From JAAUTS01 sp034440395 (lineage in GTDB: Bacteria > Verrucomicrobiota > Verrucomicrobiia > Methylacidiphilales > JAAUTS01), in the NCBI GenBank assembly GCA_034440395.1, contig JAWXBW010000048.1:7323-71322 (forward strand): 64,000 nucleotides of DNA, read 5' to 3'. Shown one piece after another: positions 43,993 to 53,300 of this stretch. Each line of letters opens with the position of its first letter. The stretch's first letter is position 1. The notes below the pieces were generated by a model that had not been told where the DNA came from, did not search any database, and was given only the letters and a program-made list of their open reading frames with translations. The position numbers and the translations under genes were made by a program.

Positions 43993-44011
43993 TTGAAGAG
44001 ATCTTAATCAT

Positions 44012-45580
44012 TCAAGCCATTGCTGCGCGATGTTTTATTAAGCTGTGGCCTGTCATTTCCTGTGGCTTAGGCACATGGATTAGGTCGAGTAAAGTGGGTG
44101 CAACATCGGCGAGGATCCCGTCTTCCATGGTGATACCTGCGACGTCGTTAGCGACGTAAATAAAGTGAACTAGGTTTGTGGTGTGGGCGGTGTGAGGTTT
44201 TCCTTCATCGGTAAGTAGGCGTTCGCAATTTCCATGATCCGCTGTGACCAAAGCAACACCATCCATGCTAAGAACTTTTTCTACCACACGACGCACGCAC
44301 TCGTCGATGGTTTCGATCGATTTGATGACGGACGGGAGAATGCCAGTGTGGCCGACCATGTCGGTATTAGCGAAGTTGAGGATAATGAGATCGTAGGTGC
44401 CGGTGTCTAGTCGGCGGAGCACGGCTTCGGTCAGAGCAGGTGCGCTCATTTCTGGTTGCAAATCGTAAGTGGCAACCTTGGGAGAAGGGACAACTTCCCT
44501 GTCTTCTCCTGGATAAGGGGCTTCGACGCCGCCGTTAAAGAAGAAGGTTACGTGAGGATACTTTTCTGTCTCAGCCATGCGGCATTGGGTTTTACCAGCT
44601 TGGCTTACGACTTGGCCAAGGATGTGATCCATACTCTGAGGTGGGAAGGCATAGTGGGCACCCCATTCTAAATAACGGGCATCATATTGGGTCATGGTTA
44701 GGAGGCTAATTTTAGGACGTTTTGAAACGTCAAAGCTGGTAAAGTGAGGTTCGATCCATGCACGACAGAGTTGGCGTCCACGATCGGATCGAAAATTGAA
44801 AAAGAAGACACCGTCATTGTCTTGCATGAGAGGGCGAGGGGTATCGAGGAAGATATGAGGCTTGATAAATTCATCCGTGATTTTTTCAGCATAGGATTTT
44901 TCTAAAACCGTGAGAGGGTCAGTGGCTTTTTCTCCAACGCCATTAACAAAAAGGTCGTAGGCCAGATAGGTGCGTTCCCAGCGTTCATCACGGTCCATGG
45001 CGTAGTAACGACCAATAAGCGTGGCGATAGTTCCAGATTTAAGTTCCAGAAGTTTGGCTTGTAGGGCTTTGACGTAGCCTAGGCCGCCGTCGGGCGCGGT
45101 GTCGCGACCGTCGGTGATGAGATGGATGAGGATATTTTTTATACCCTGGTCCCGGGCCATCTGGATGGTGGCATAGAGTTGATTTTGGTGGGAATGCACA
45201 CCACCATCAGAGAGGAGACCTACGAGGTGTAGGGTGGAGTTAGCTTTTTTGACTTGGGTGAAGAGTGTGAGCAGTGCTTTGTTTTGAAAAAAATCGCCGT
45301 CACGTATGGATTTATTAATGCGAGTGATGTCTTGGTAAACGATACGTCCTGCGCCGAGATTGAGGTGTCCTACTTCGGAGTTCCCCATTTGTCCCTCTGG
45401 TAGGCCCACTTCCTCCCCGCTGCAAGAGAGGTGGCTCATAGGATAGGTGGAATAGAGATGGTTGTGGAAAGGGATGTGAGCTAAGAGTGTGGCGTTACCC
45501 TCTTGGATGGCGGCAGCTTGACCTCGCGGGCTGATGCCCCAGCCGTCGCGTATGATGAGAATGACAGGTTTCTTTTTCAT
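44012..45580 (-). CDS. gpmI: 2,3-bisphosphoglycerate-independent phosphoglycerate mutase
   Basis: Glycolytic enzyme that interconverts 3- and 2-phosphoglycerate with two Mn ions. KKPVILIIRDGWGISPRGQA carries the first metal Asp, and QMGNSEVGHLNLGAGRIVYQ holds the phospho-accepting Ser. HLVGLLSDGGVHSHQNQL, ITDGRDTAPDGG, NFRSDRGRQL, NFANTDMVGHTG and TADHGNCERL (metal ligands) complete the active site. Length from ATG 45580 is 522, normal. A TTG at 45619 would add an atypical segment. It precedes the OppF gene by 19 bp. Confidence 0.95.
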   Translation of the reverse strand: MKKKPVILIIRDGWGISPRGQAAAIQEGNATLLAHIPFHNHLYSTYPMSHLSCSGEEVGLPEGQMGNSEVGHLNLGAGRIVYQDITRINKSIRDGDFFQNKALLTLFTQVKKANSTLHLVGLLSDGGVHSHQNQLYATIQMARDQGIKNILIHLITDGRDTAPDGGLGYVKALQAKLLELKSGTIATLIGRYYAMDRDERWERTYLAYDLFVNGVGEKATDPLTVLEKSYAEKITDEFIKPHIFLDTPRPLMQDNDGVFFFNFRSDRGRQLCRAWIEPHFTSFDVSKRPKISLLTMTQYDARYLEWGAHYAFPPQSMDHILGQVVSQAGKTQCRMAETEKYPHVTFFFNGGVEAPYPGEDREVVPSPKVATYDLQPEMSAPALTEAVLRRLDTGTYDLIILNFANTDMVGHTGILPSVIKSIETIDECVRRVVEKVLSMDGVALVTADHGNCERLLTDEGKPHTAHTTNLVHFIYVANDVAGITMEDGILADVAPTLLDLIHVPKPQEMTGHSLIKHRAAMA

Positions 45581-45691
45581 GAATGAAACTATGAGATGCG
45601 TTGCTGTCTTTTTAATCAAGAGGAATCGGTAGTAGTTTAAAATTGAGGTTCTTTATGCTTGAGCCTTGTGAGGCATTCAGAGTAAAGCTTA

Positions 45692-46687
45692 GTGAGTATG
45701 ATTCATTCCTTTGTTTTTAGTGAGGGTAAATTAGCTGCCCAAAATCTAGATTTGGACGCGCTAAAACTGGTGCGTTTCGATAAGGGTTTAATTATTTGGG
45801 TAGATTTAGATCATCCCACGGATGAGGAAACGAAGCAGGTATTGGGTGAACTGTTCCAATTTCACCCCTTGGCAATTGAGGACTGTGTGGCGGTGAGTAG
45901 TTTGCCTAAACTGGAAGATTATGATGACTATTCTTTCATGGTAATGCATGCGGTCGATTTTAGTAAGATGGATAAGTTTACCACTACGGAGCTGGACTTA
46001 TTTCTGGGAAAGGATTTTTTAGTAACCTATCACACAGAAGATTTAAGGTCGGTGCGTGCGGCTATTGAGCGTTGCCACAATAGGCAGGGAGCACAAATCG
46101 CTCGTGGCCCAGATCGTTTGGCGCACACTTTACTTGATTTAATGGTGGATAATTATCAGCCGATGATTTCTGAGTTAGGACGGGAGTTAGATGAGATCGA
46201 AGATATTCTTTTGGGGGATGAGGATGAGAAGGAGATGTCAACGAAGCAGGTGATGCATCAATTATTAGAGTATCGGAAGGATTTAAGTCGATTACGACAG
46301 ATTGTCAGACCACAGCGCGAGATGGTGCATCGATTAGCCCGTGGGGAAAATAAACTTATCCGTCCTGTTATGCTTCCATATTTCCGAGATTTACATGACA
46401 ACTTCAACCAGATTGAGCAGACGGCATCGAGCTACAACGAGCATTTGTTAGTCTCTTTTGATGTCTATTTGAATAGGACGGGACAACAAACAAATGAAGG
46501 GATTAAAATTTTAACGGCCTTGACGGCTATTACGTTACCACCGGTTTTAGTTGGCAGTTGGTATGGGATGAATTTTGCTTTCATGCCTGAACTAGGTGGA
46601 AAATACTCATACTGGATTGCCTTGGGTGTCACGATTCTGGGTATGGTGGGTATGTGGCTTTGGTTAAAAAACCGTAAATGGTTTTAA
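45692..46687 (+). CDS. corA: CorA-family magnesium/cobalt transporter
   Basis: A 331-residue CorA. The cytoplasmic funnel domain covers about residues 1-265, including HPLAIEDCV and DYDDYSFMVMHAV. The first membrane helix (ILTALTAITLPPVLVGSWYG) ends in the pore motif YGMNF, and the second helix ends with the basic KNRKW tail. GTG at 45692 is used as start; an ATG two codons further is equally possible. It is divergent from gpmI and unlinked to metal regulators here. Confidence 0.94.
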   Translation: MSMIHSFVFSEGKLAAQNLDLDALKLVRFDKGLIIWVDLDHPTDEETKQVLGELFQFHPLAIEDCVAVSSLPKLEDYDDYSFMVMHAVDFSKMDKFTTTELDLFLGKDFLVTYHTEDLRSVRAAIERCHNRQGAQIARGPDRLAHTLLDLMVDNYQPMISELGRELDEIEDILLGDEDEKEMSTKQVMHQLLEYRKDLSRLRQIVRPQREMVHRLARGENKLIRPVMLPYFRDLHDNFNQIEQTASSYNEHLLVSFDVYLNRTGQQTNEGIKILTALTAITLPPVLVGSWYGMNFAFMPELGGKYSYWIALGVTILGMVGMWLWLKNRKWF

Positions 46688-46820
46688 TCAGCTCAGAGTA
46701 TGAGCCTAACTTTCGATATAGACTTATTCAAAAAGCATTGAACTAGCTGCGTTTAGTCCCTTTAATTTGAACTTAACTTTTTTGATTCAATGAAGGGTCA
46801 AAACAGTAACATCACATAGC

Positions 46821-49800
46821 ATGTCCAGACTTAAAACCGCCGTTCGACTAAAACTGTTAGAAACCATGTTTCAGAGTCGTGAAGGGGATCGCCGCGAAGG
46901 CATCCTTTTCCGCCAAGGTCAGGGATGGTTCCAAATCTCCAGCATGGGACATGAGGCCCTTATCGCCTTAAGCTTGCATCTGCGCGCATCGGATTATTTA
47001 TTTCCTCATTACCGTGATCGTTGTCTCGTCTTGGGGCGTGGGGTGACAACCCGTGAGCTAGCCAGTATTTTTTATGCTAAAAGGGATTCTACCAGTGGAG
47101 GACGTCAATTACCCGGACACTACAGCAGTAGAAAACATAATATCTGCAGCCTCGCTTCCCCCACGGCTAGCAATCTGCTTCCAGCTTGTGGAGCGGCATG
47201 GGGCATGGTGCTTGATGGTAATGATGATGTGGCGATGGCCTGCGTAGGTGACGCTGGGATGCGGCAAGGTGAATTTTACGAAGCCTACGCTTTTGCGGTG
47301 GAGCGCAATCTCCCCGTCATCTTTGTCGTGGAAGATAATCAATACGGCATTAGCTCTTGCACCACAGATTCTAATCCTTTACGTAATCAACTATTTGATC
47401 AAAAGCGTGTGCTGCAAGTCAATGGCCGCTGCATTGATGACCTTCAAGCCGCTTCCAGTAAGGCGATTCAGCAGGCACGCTCAGGCCAAGGCCCTTCAAT
47501 TCTCTGGTGTGAATTAGACCGCTTAGCCAGCCATTCCAGCAGTGACGACCATCGCATCTATCGTAGCCCTGAAGATTTAGAACAGATACTAGCCCGCGAC
47601 CCGATTACGGTTTTATCTAAGCAACTGATAGAAGAAGGTATTCTCACCGAAGAAAAATGGCAAAAGACCCAGAACCAAATCATTGAGCAAGTGGAAGCTG
47701 ATTACCGCAAGGCTTCGGAATCCAGTGATCCGAAACAGGCCGAGGTTATGGAACAACTTTTAGGGGAAGCCCATGGAGGCCTAGGCGATACGGTAAATGA
47801 GGGCTGCTCGGATTGGCGTATGCTAGACGCTGTCAATGAAACCTTTAAACAAGCTCTCGACAACAACCGTCGCTACGTCTTTTTTGGAGAAGATATCTGC
47901 GATCCCATGGGTGGCGTTTTTAAATTAACCAACGGCCTTTCCACCAAATTTCCTGATCGTGTTTTTAATTCGCCCTTAGCCGAGGCCACCATCGTCGGCG
48001 TGGCTTGTGGACTGGCGGCTTATGGGTACCGGCCTGTATTTGAGTTACAATTTATTGATTTCGTCGGTCCCGCATGGAATCAATTAGTTAATAATCTAGC
48101 CACCCTACGATGGAGAACTTTTGGCGAGTGGACGGCACCTGTGGTCCTCTACGCACCCTACGGTGCTTATTTACCCGCGGGCGGCCCATGGCACAGTCAG
48201 GCTAATGAAGCGGCTTTTGCCCATGTGCCGGGTTTACGTGTCGTGGTTCCATCAACGCCAGAGGACGCTGCAGGCTTGATGCAGACTGCTTTAAAGGCGG
48301 AAGATCCAACTATTGTTCTTTTACCAAAACACCTACTCAGAGTGCGTCGTCCTCGCCCTAGCCGAGTAGAAGCGGTGCCCTTTCAACAAGCCATTCTACG
48401 TAGCCTAGGCGAGGACGTCACCGTCGTCTGTTGGGGAAACTGTGTTGAAAAAGTAATGGAGGCCGTGCAAGAATTGGGCGGCATCAACTCGGTTGAGCTG
48501 GTTGACCTTAGAAGCATTTCACCGTGGGACAAAGAAACCGTCAAAGAATCTGTCCTTAAAACAGGGCGCCTCCTTGTGGTCCAAGAAGATAATATCACTT
48601 GTAGTGCGGGTCAGATGATCATTAGTGATTTACTACAGGACAGTGATGTGTGGGCCGCCCTGCGTTGCTCTCCGCGTCTCCTCTCTCGGCCTGACATCCA
48701 CATTGGGTTTCATCCCGTTTATGAAGAAAGCGTCTTACCTGATAAGGCACGCATTTTACAAGCCTTACTCGATATTACAGAAGGCGGCCAAACGAAGCCC
48801 TCCCGCCAAGGAAGCGCTTCGCATTCTAACTTGCAAGACCATGGCGCGGACAGCGCTAACGGACAACTCCCTATTCGTGTCCCTCATATCGGGGAGGGTT
48901 TAGAAGAAGCACGCATCATCAAGTTCTTTAAACAACCTGGCGACAAGGTCAAGCGAGATGAACTTATCTATCAGCTTGAGACAGATAAAGCCGTCGTTGA
49001 TATTGAATCACCCCAAGATGGATTCTTAAGTTCTTGGGAAGCAGCAGAATCTAGTATCGTCCGTATCGGTTCTATTATTGGTCATATTCAAACTACTAAT
49101 TCCCCAACAAGCACAAAATCAGCATCGGCAAAAGTGAACCAGAGCGTTCCAAAGTCAGCCTCTAACCTAGCTCCATCCCTCAGTAGTAGTCACATAGGTT
49201 CCCCGACCGCGTCCACCCGTCAGATTGCCCCCCTGCAATCTACCATGCTGGCTAAAACAGCGGCGGAACTGGCTAAGCAAGTAGAAGGAGCGGACTTTGA
49301 AGAAATCACCCTTTCCGCCCAACAACAAGTTCTAGCCACCCGTCTCGTGCGCGCAGCTCGCGTGGCTGTGCCTGCCACCATCTTCCAAGACGCTTCATGG
49401 GAATTAATTAAAAAAGCTCGGGAGTCCATCAAGGGCGATCCAGAAAAGAAAGAAATCACCTCCTTTGCCATCTTCGCTTGGTGCGTGGCTCAGGCGGTGA
49501 AACTGCACCCTGTTTTCCGCAGTTCTCTTCCACAAAACTCCATCATGCGTGTTTACCGTGACGTGCATTTAGGCGTGGCCGTTTCCTTGCCTAATGATGA
49601 CATGACCACGGCTGTTTTAGAAGGTGCTGACACGTTGAATCTTTTAGAATTTAGTCGTAAATTGCGGCGTCAAGTGGAACTGGCTCGTGAAGGGGTGGAT
49701 CAAGCTAGGCAGCCTGCTTCCCTGATCCTAACCAGCATGGCCAGCTTTAATATCCCGCATGGTATCCCCGTTATTGTGCCACCTGCCGTGGCTACTCTCC

Positions 49801-49979
49801 TACTCAGCGCTCCCCAAAAGAAAGTAGTCCTTCAAGGAACAACTCCCGTAAACCGTGAGTTTATCAACCTTTCTTTAACTATTGATCACCGCGTTATGAA
49901 TGGATCCAGCGCAGGAGCTTTCCTAAATGAAGTGAAGAAAAAGCTCGAAGAGTTCGAGTTGCGGCCTGAGATGTTTTAA
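46821..49979 (+). CDS. 2-oxo acid dehydrogenase E1 alpha - E1 beta - E2 tripartite fusion
   Basis: One 1052-residue protein with three enzyme parts. Residues 1-~320 are E1 alpha (MACVGDAGMRQGEFYEAYAF then FVVEDNQYGISS, the TPP motif). About 325-665 are E1 beta (RRYVFFGEDICDPMGGVFKL, RVFNSPLAEATIVGVACG, GGPWHSQANEAAFAHVPGL). About 685-760 are a lipoyl domain (RVPHIGEGLEEARIIKFFKQ, QLETDKAVVDIESP with lipoyl Lys ~723). A Ser/Pro/Ala linker comes next, then an acyltransferase domain (~820-1052; TIDHRVMNGSSAGAF, catalytic His ~1023, Asn in the Asp position as in Azotobacter E2p). No peripheral E3-binding domain is recognised. It would decarboxylate a 2-oxo acid and pass the acyl group to CoA; pyruvate and branched-chain substrates cannot be told apart. 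Confidence 0.9.
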   Translation: MSRLKTAVRLKLLETMFQSREGDRREGILFRQGQGWFQISSMGHEALIALSLHLRASDYLFPHYRDRCLVLGRGVTTRELASIFYAKRDSTSGGRQLPGHYSSRKHNICSLASPTASNLLPACGAAWGMVLDGNDDVAMACVGDAGMRQGEFYEAYAFAVERNLPVIFVVEDNQYGISSCTTDSNPLRNQLFDQKRVLQVNGRCIDDLQAASSKAIQQARSGQGPSILWCELDRLASHSSSDDHRIYRSPEDLEQILARDPITVLSKQLIEEGILTEEKWQKTQNQIIEQVEADYRKASESSDPKQAEVMEQLLGEAHGGLGDTVNEGCSDWRMLDAVNETFKQALDNNRRYVFFGEDICDPMGGVFKLTNGLSTKFPDRVFNSPLAEATIVGVACGLAAYGYRPVFELQFIDFVGPAWNQLVNNLATLRWRTFGEWTAPVVLYAPYGAYLPAGGPWHSQANEAAFAHVPGLRVVVPSTPEDAAGLMQTALKAEDPTIVLLPKHLLRVRRPRPSRVEAVPFQQAILRSLGEDVTVVCWGNCVEKVMEAVQELGGINSVELVDLRSISPWDKETVKESVLKTGRLLVVQEDNITCSAGQMIISDLLQDSDVWAALRCSPRLLSRPDIHIGFHPVYEESVLPDKARILQALLDITEGGQTKPSRQGSASHSNLQDHGADSANGQLPIRVPHIGEGLEEARIIKFFKQPGDKVKRDELIYQLETDKAVVDIESPQDGFLSSWEAAESSIVRIGSIIGHIQTTNSPTSTKSASAKVNQSVPKSASNLAPSLSSSHIGSPTASTRQIAPLQSTMLAKTAAELAKQVEGADFEEITLSAQQQVLATRLVRAARVAVPATIFQDASWELIKKARESIKGDPEKKEITSFAIFAWCVAQAVKLHPVFRSSLPQNSIMRVYRDVHLGVAVSLPNDDMTTAVLEGADTLNLLEFSRKLRRQVELAREGVDQARQPASLILTSMASFNIPHGIPVIVPPAVATLLLSAPQKKVVLQGTTPVNREFINLSLTIDHRVMNGSSAGAFLNEVKKKLEEFELRPEMF

Positions 49980-49987
49980 CTGTGGAT

Positions 49988-51667
49988 TTAAGGCTCTAAG
50001 AAGATGACCGCTTCCCAAGGGCGCAAGCTCCTGGGATCAACGTCTGGATGGTTGGAGAAGAGGGGCTTTGTTTCAGGTGCTGGCACGGGCCAAAGTTGTG
50101 GCTCAGAACTCCAGTTTAAAATAATTCTTACAGCAGGAAATTTACCCCAAGCCCCACGCCGATAAGCTAAGACTTGAGTCGGTGCGGCTAGTGAGGTGAA
50201 GTCACCATAAATAAGAGACTTTATTTCTTTACGCAAGGCGAGAAGGGCGGCGTAGGCATGAAAGAGGGAGTTAGGATCAGCTACAGCTCCGCTCGCGTGC
50301 TGGGGGCGGTGTTCTTGCGCAAGGGGAATCCATGGTGTTCCTTTGCTGAAGCCAGCGCTGGGGGAGTCGTCCCAAGGAAGCGGTGTACGGGCATTATCGC
50401 GGCTGTCTTCACGCACGGAGGCTAAAGCGGCTTGAGGTGTCAAACCCTGAGCTAAAGCGGCATGATAACGGTTGATGGTTTGGATGTCGCGGTAATGGTC
50501 GATGGAATCAAAAGAGACGTCGCTCAGACCAAGTTCGTCCCCTTGCAGAATGAATGGCGTGGCTGGCAGGGTGAGGAGCCATGTAGCGAGAAGGCTGGCA
50601 GAGGCATAGGGATAGTTAACGGGATCACCGAACTTAGAGAGGCTGCGGCGCGAGTCGTGGTTACCCAAGGTGACGGTGAGCCAACTTTTATGACGCGTGG
50701 CTTGGTAGAGTTTATGAAAGTTCTCGAATTGCTCTCGACCCGTAGGCGCGAAGTGGAAGTAGAAGTAAAAAGCCCCATGCAGTTGCCCTGCGTCATACCC
50801 AGTGTAGTCTAGGGTGTTTTCTGCACCCATACACCACGTTTCCCCCACGGCATAAAGATCGTTCCCTTTGAATACTTTTTCGTAAAGCTCACGTAGGTAG
50901 TCGTGGATGGGAGGGTTGTTGCAAGAAAGGCAATTCAGGGAGAGAAACGTGTCTGTGTTACCCTCAGGACGCACCACGTCGGGATATCCTTCGGCCTTAG
51001 CGATCATATTAATCACATCCAGACGAAAGCCATCGGCACCACGCCCCGCCCAAGTTTGTAGCACGGCGAAGAGGGCTTCACGCACTTCGGAGTTTTTCCA
51101 GTTCAAGTCAGGTTGCTTACGCGAGAAAAGATGGAGGTAGTATTGTTGTGTGAGAGTGTCCCAAGTCCACGTGGGGCCTTCAAACGCGGCCTTCCAATTG
51201 TTAGGTGGGATGGGGAGTCCATCAGAAGTAAATCCCTTGGCATCAACCCAGATATACCAGTCGCGCTTAGGGTTGGTGCGGGAAGAGCGACTTTCTTGAA
51301 ACCATGGGTGCTCGTCGGATGTATGGTTGAGAACTTGATCTAGAATAAGTTTTAGTCCACGTTCTTTTAAGCCATCGGAGAGCGTTTGAAAATCGGAGAG
51401 GGTGCCGTAGGCTGGGTCAATGGCGAGGTAGTCTGAAATATCGTAGCCGTTATCGTCCTTCGGTGAGGCGTAGATGGGGGAGATCCAGAGAGCATCAATC
51501 CCAAGTTTTTTTAAGTAGTCGAGCTTACTGGTAATGCCCGGTAAGTCCCCGACGCCATCCCCGTTGGAGTCGGAGAAACTACAGGGATAAATTTGATAAA
51601 AAGCCGCCTCCTTCCACCAAGCGGGAGTTTCAGCAGTGGGTTTATGAGAGAAAAGATCAAGCGACAT
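49988..51667 (-). CDS. GH13 alpha-glucosidase / oligo-1,6-glucosidase
   Basis: A 559-residue alpha-amylase-family enzyme: EAAFYQIYPCSFSDSNGDGV with DLPGITSKLDYLKKLGIDAL, LDQVLNHTSDEHPWF (region I), GFRLDVINMIAKAEG (nucleophile Asp), YAVGETWCMGAEN (acid/base Glu) and VTLGNHDSRRSLSKFGDP (region IV). The QIYPCSFSDSNGDGVGDLPG start is typical of oligo-1,6-glucosidases and relatives acting on maltose or isomaltose-type sugars. There is no signal peptide, so it is cytoplasmic. It is convergent with the E1-E2 fusion (8 bp between stops). Confidence 0.92.
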   Translation of the reverse strand: MSLDLFSHKPTAETPAWWKEAAFYQIYPCSFSDSNGDGVGDLPGITSKLDYLKKLGIDALWISPIYASPKDDNGYDISDYLAIDPAYGTLSDFQTLSDGLKERGLKLILDQVLNHTSDEHPWFQESRSSRTNPKRDWYIWVDAKGFTSDGLPIPPNNWKAAFEGPTWTWDTLTQQYYLHLFSRKQPDLNWKNSEVREALFAVLQTWAGRGADGFRLDVINMIAKAEGYPDVVRPEGNTDTFLSLNCLSCNNPPIHDYLRELYEKVFKGNDLYAVGETWCMGAENTLDYTGYDAGQLHGAFYFYFHFAPTGREQFENFHKLYQATRHKSWLTVTLGNHDSRRSLSKFGDPVNYPYASASLLATWLLTLPATPFILQGDELGLSDVSFDSIDHYRDIQTINRYHAALAQGLTPQAALASVREDSRDNARTPLPWDDSPSAGFSKGTPWIPLAQEHRPQHASGAVADPNSLFHAYAALLALRKEIKSLIYGDFTSLAAPTQVLAYRRGAWGKFPAVRIILNWSSEPQLWPVPAPETKPLFSNHPDVDPRSLRPWEAVIFLEP

Positions 51668-51772
51668 AAGACCTACAACTTGGAGGATAGTTTAATGAGA
51701 GACAAACAGAAAATGGATGAACCTTTGTTTACGTCGCATTAGAAAGGATGGACCATAACATCCTCCTAGGCG

Positions 51773-52228
51773 TTAGAGCGGGTGCTTCTTTAAGTGTCGC
51801 ACCAAGTCTTGCAATTTTTTCAGCGTAGCATCAGAAATGTGATGCTCAATCCCTTCGATGTCATTGTAATATTTTACAGGATCAAGTCCTAGCTGTGTAA
51901 ACAACGCGCTTAACAATAAATGCCTCACTTCGATAGCCTGAGCAATTTCCCGTCCTTTAGCGGTCAGGGCAAATCCACGATAAGGCTCCCTTTTCAGATA
52001 ACCTAAATCATCGAGTCGTTTAATCATCAGAGAAACGCTGGGGCGTATGAGTTTCAAGGAATCGGCTACGGCTGAAACGGAAACAAATCCGTCTCGCTGC
52101 ACTAAAGTGGAGATACACTCCAGATAATCCTCGATACTTTCTGTAACTGCTGTGCGTTGGTGCGCACTACGCTTGACCGCTTTTTGGGGCTTAGGTGGCA
52201 GAGATTTAAGTTTCAAAACAAAATACAT
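51773..52228 (-). CDS. mntR: MntR/DtxR-family metal-dependent repressor
   Basis: A 151-residue repressor. The N-terminal winged helix reads TESIEDYLECISTLVQRDGF, VSVSAVADSLKLIRPSVSLM and IKRLDDLGYLKREPYRGFAL. The metal-binding dimerisation domain contains EVRHLLLSALFTQLGLD and YYNDIEGIEHHISDATLKKL, the DIEGIEHHIS element with Glu/His ligands. There is no SH3 domain, which favours MntR over DtxR. Start is ATG 52228; TTG 52240 is an alternative. It is divergent from the Mn/Fe ABC transporter genes, and an extended palindrome lies between them. Confidence 0.92.
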   Translation of the reverse strand: MYFVLKLKSLPPKPQKAVKRSAHQRTAVTESIEDYLECISTLVQRDGFVSVSAVADSLKLIRPSVSLMIKRLDDLGYLKREPYRGFALTAKGREIAQAIEVRHLLLSALFTQLGLDPVKYYNDIEGIEHHISDATLKKLQDLVRHLKKHPL

Positions 52229-52257
52229 TAAACCGCACAAAAAATAAAGGACAAGTC

Positions 52258-52307
52258 AATAAAGTTTGCTTAGACAAACATTTATTGTTGACGCAATCGT
52301 CGATTGC
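52258..52307 (+). promoter_or_regulatory. MntR-type operator palindrome and second palindrome in the mnt promoter
   Basis: Two inverted repeats lie between mntR and the transporter genes. The first is AATAAA-GTTTG-CTTAGA-CAAAC-A-TTTATT (52258-52286), nearly perfect over 11 bp arms with one extra A, and fits a DtxR/MntR-type operator. A -35-like TTGACG follows at 52288-52293. Behind it is GCAATCG-T-CGATTGC (52293-52307), a perfect 7-bp inverted repeat in the -35/-10 spacer. The -10 box is not well defined (TAAACA near 52310). The regulator for the second repeat is not known. Confidence 0.65.
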
Positions 52308-52373
52308 TCTAAACATTCTTAATGTGAAGTAAAAAGCTTCTCTGTTCCGAAACCTTTAAAAAGAATCCTACCC

Positions 52374-53288
52374 ATGAAACGCACTTATTTACTAACCACC
52401 TTGCAGCTAAGTCTAGTGCTCTTATTTACTGTCATGCTCGCAACTCTAGGCGCAGCAGAAAACGTAAAGCCTAAGCGCATTCTTACTACCTTCACAATTA
52501 TTCAAGACATAGCGCAAAACGTGGCCGGCACCTCAGCTATTGTCGAATCAATCACTAAGCCTGGGGCTGAAATCCATGAGTACGAGCCCACGCCACTGGA
52601 CATTGTTAAGGCGCAATCGGCTGACCTCGTATTATGGAACGGGATGGGATTAGAGCGTTGGTTTGAGAAATTCTTTGGAGATATTAAGAACGTTCCTAGT
52701 GCTGTTTTAACTGAAGGCATCGAACCCATGGGGATCGCAGAAGGCCCCTACACAGGCAAGCCAAATCCTCACTCTTGGATGTCACCTGCCAACGCCATCA
52801 TTTATGTGGAAAATATACGTAAAGCTTTAGTTAAACTTGATCCAGTTAATGAAAAAAATTACAGCGCAAACGCCGCAGCTTATACCGCTAAGCTTAAAGC
52901 GATTGATGAGCCCATAAGAAAAAAGTTGGCGGCGATACCACAGGAGCAACGTTGGTTGGTAACAAGTGAGGGTGCTTTCTCTTATCTCATTCGGAATTAC
53001 GACATGAAAGAACTTTACCTTTGGGCCGTCAATGCAGATGAGCAAGGCACCCCTCAACAAGTTCGTAAAGTAGTGGATACCGTGCGAAAGAATAAAATCC
53101 CTGTGCTTTTTACGGAGAGCACCATCAGTGATAAGGCTGCCCGACAAGTGGCTAAAGAGACGGGTGCAAAATTCGGTGGAATCCTGTTTGTTGATTCTCT
53201 GACGGATAACGAGGGTGTAGCTCCGACTTATCTTAAACTTTTAGAATATAATGCAGATACCATCGTTAAGGGCTTTCTTCAGAAATAG
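52374..53288 (+). CDS. manganese/iron ABC transporter substrate-binding protein (MntA/SitA-like)
   Basis: A 304-residue cluster A-I metal-binding protein (family with PsaA, SitA, ZnuA). A signal peptide (YLLTTLQLSLVLLFTVMLAT...) precedes KRILTTFTIIQDIAQNVAG, GAEIHEYEPTPLDIVKAQSA with the first ligand His, NGMGLERWFEKF, KPNPHSWMSPANAIIYVENI with the second His, and TEGAFSYLIRNYDMKELYLW with the Glu ligand (here TSEGAF). FTESTISDKAARQVAKETG gives the last acidic ligands. The Glu rather than a third His favours Mn/Fe over zinc. It is first of four transporter genes. Confidence 0.93.
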   Translation: MKRTYLLTTLQLSLVLLFTVMLATLGAAENVKPKRILTTFTIIQDIAQNVAGTSAIVESITKPGAEIHEYEPTPLDIVKAQSADLVLWNGMGLERWFEKFFGDIKNVPSAVLTEGIEPMGIAEGPYTGKPNPHSWMSPANAIIYVENIRKALVKLDPVNEKNYSANAAAYTAKLKAIDEPIRKKLAAIPQEQRWLVTSEGAFSYLIRNYDMKELYLWAVNADEQGTPQQVRKVVDTVRKNKIPVLFTESTISDKAARQVAKETGAKFGGILFVDSLTDNEGVAPTYLKLLEYNADTIVKGFLQK

Positions 53289-53300
53289 TAAAAATTATCT

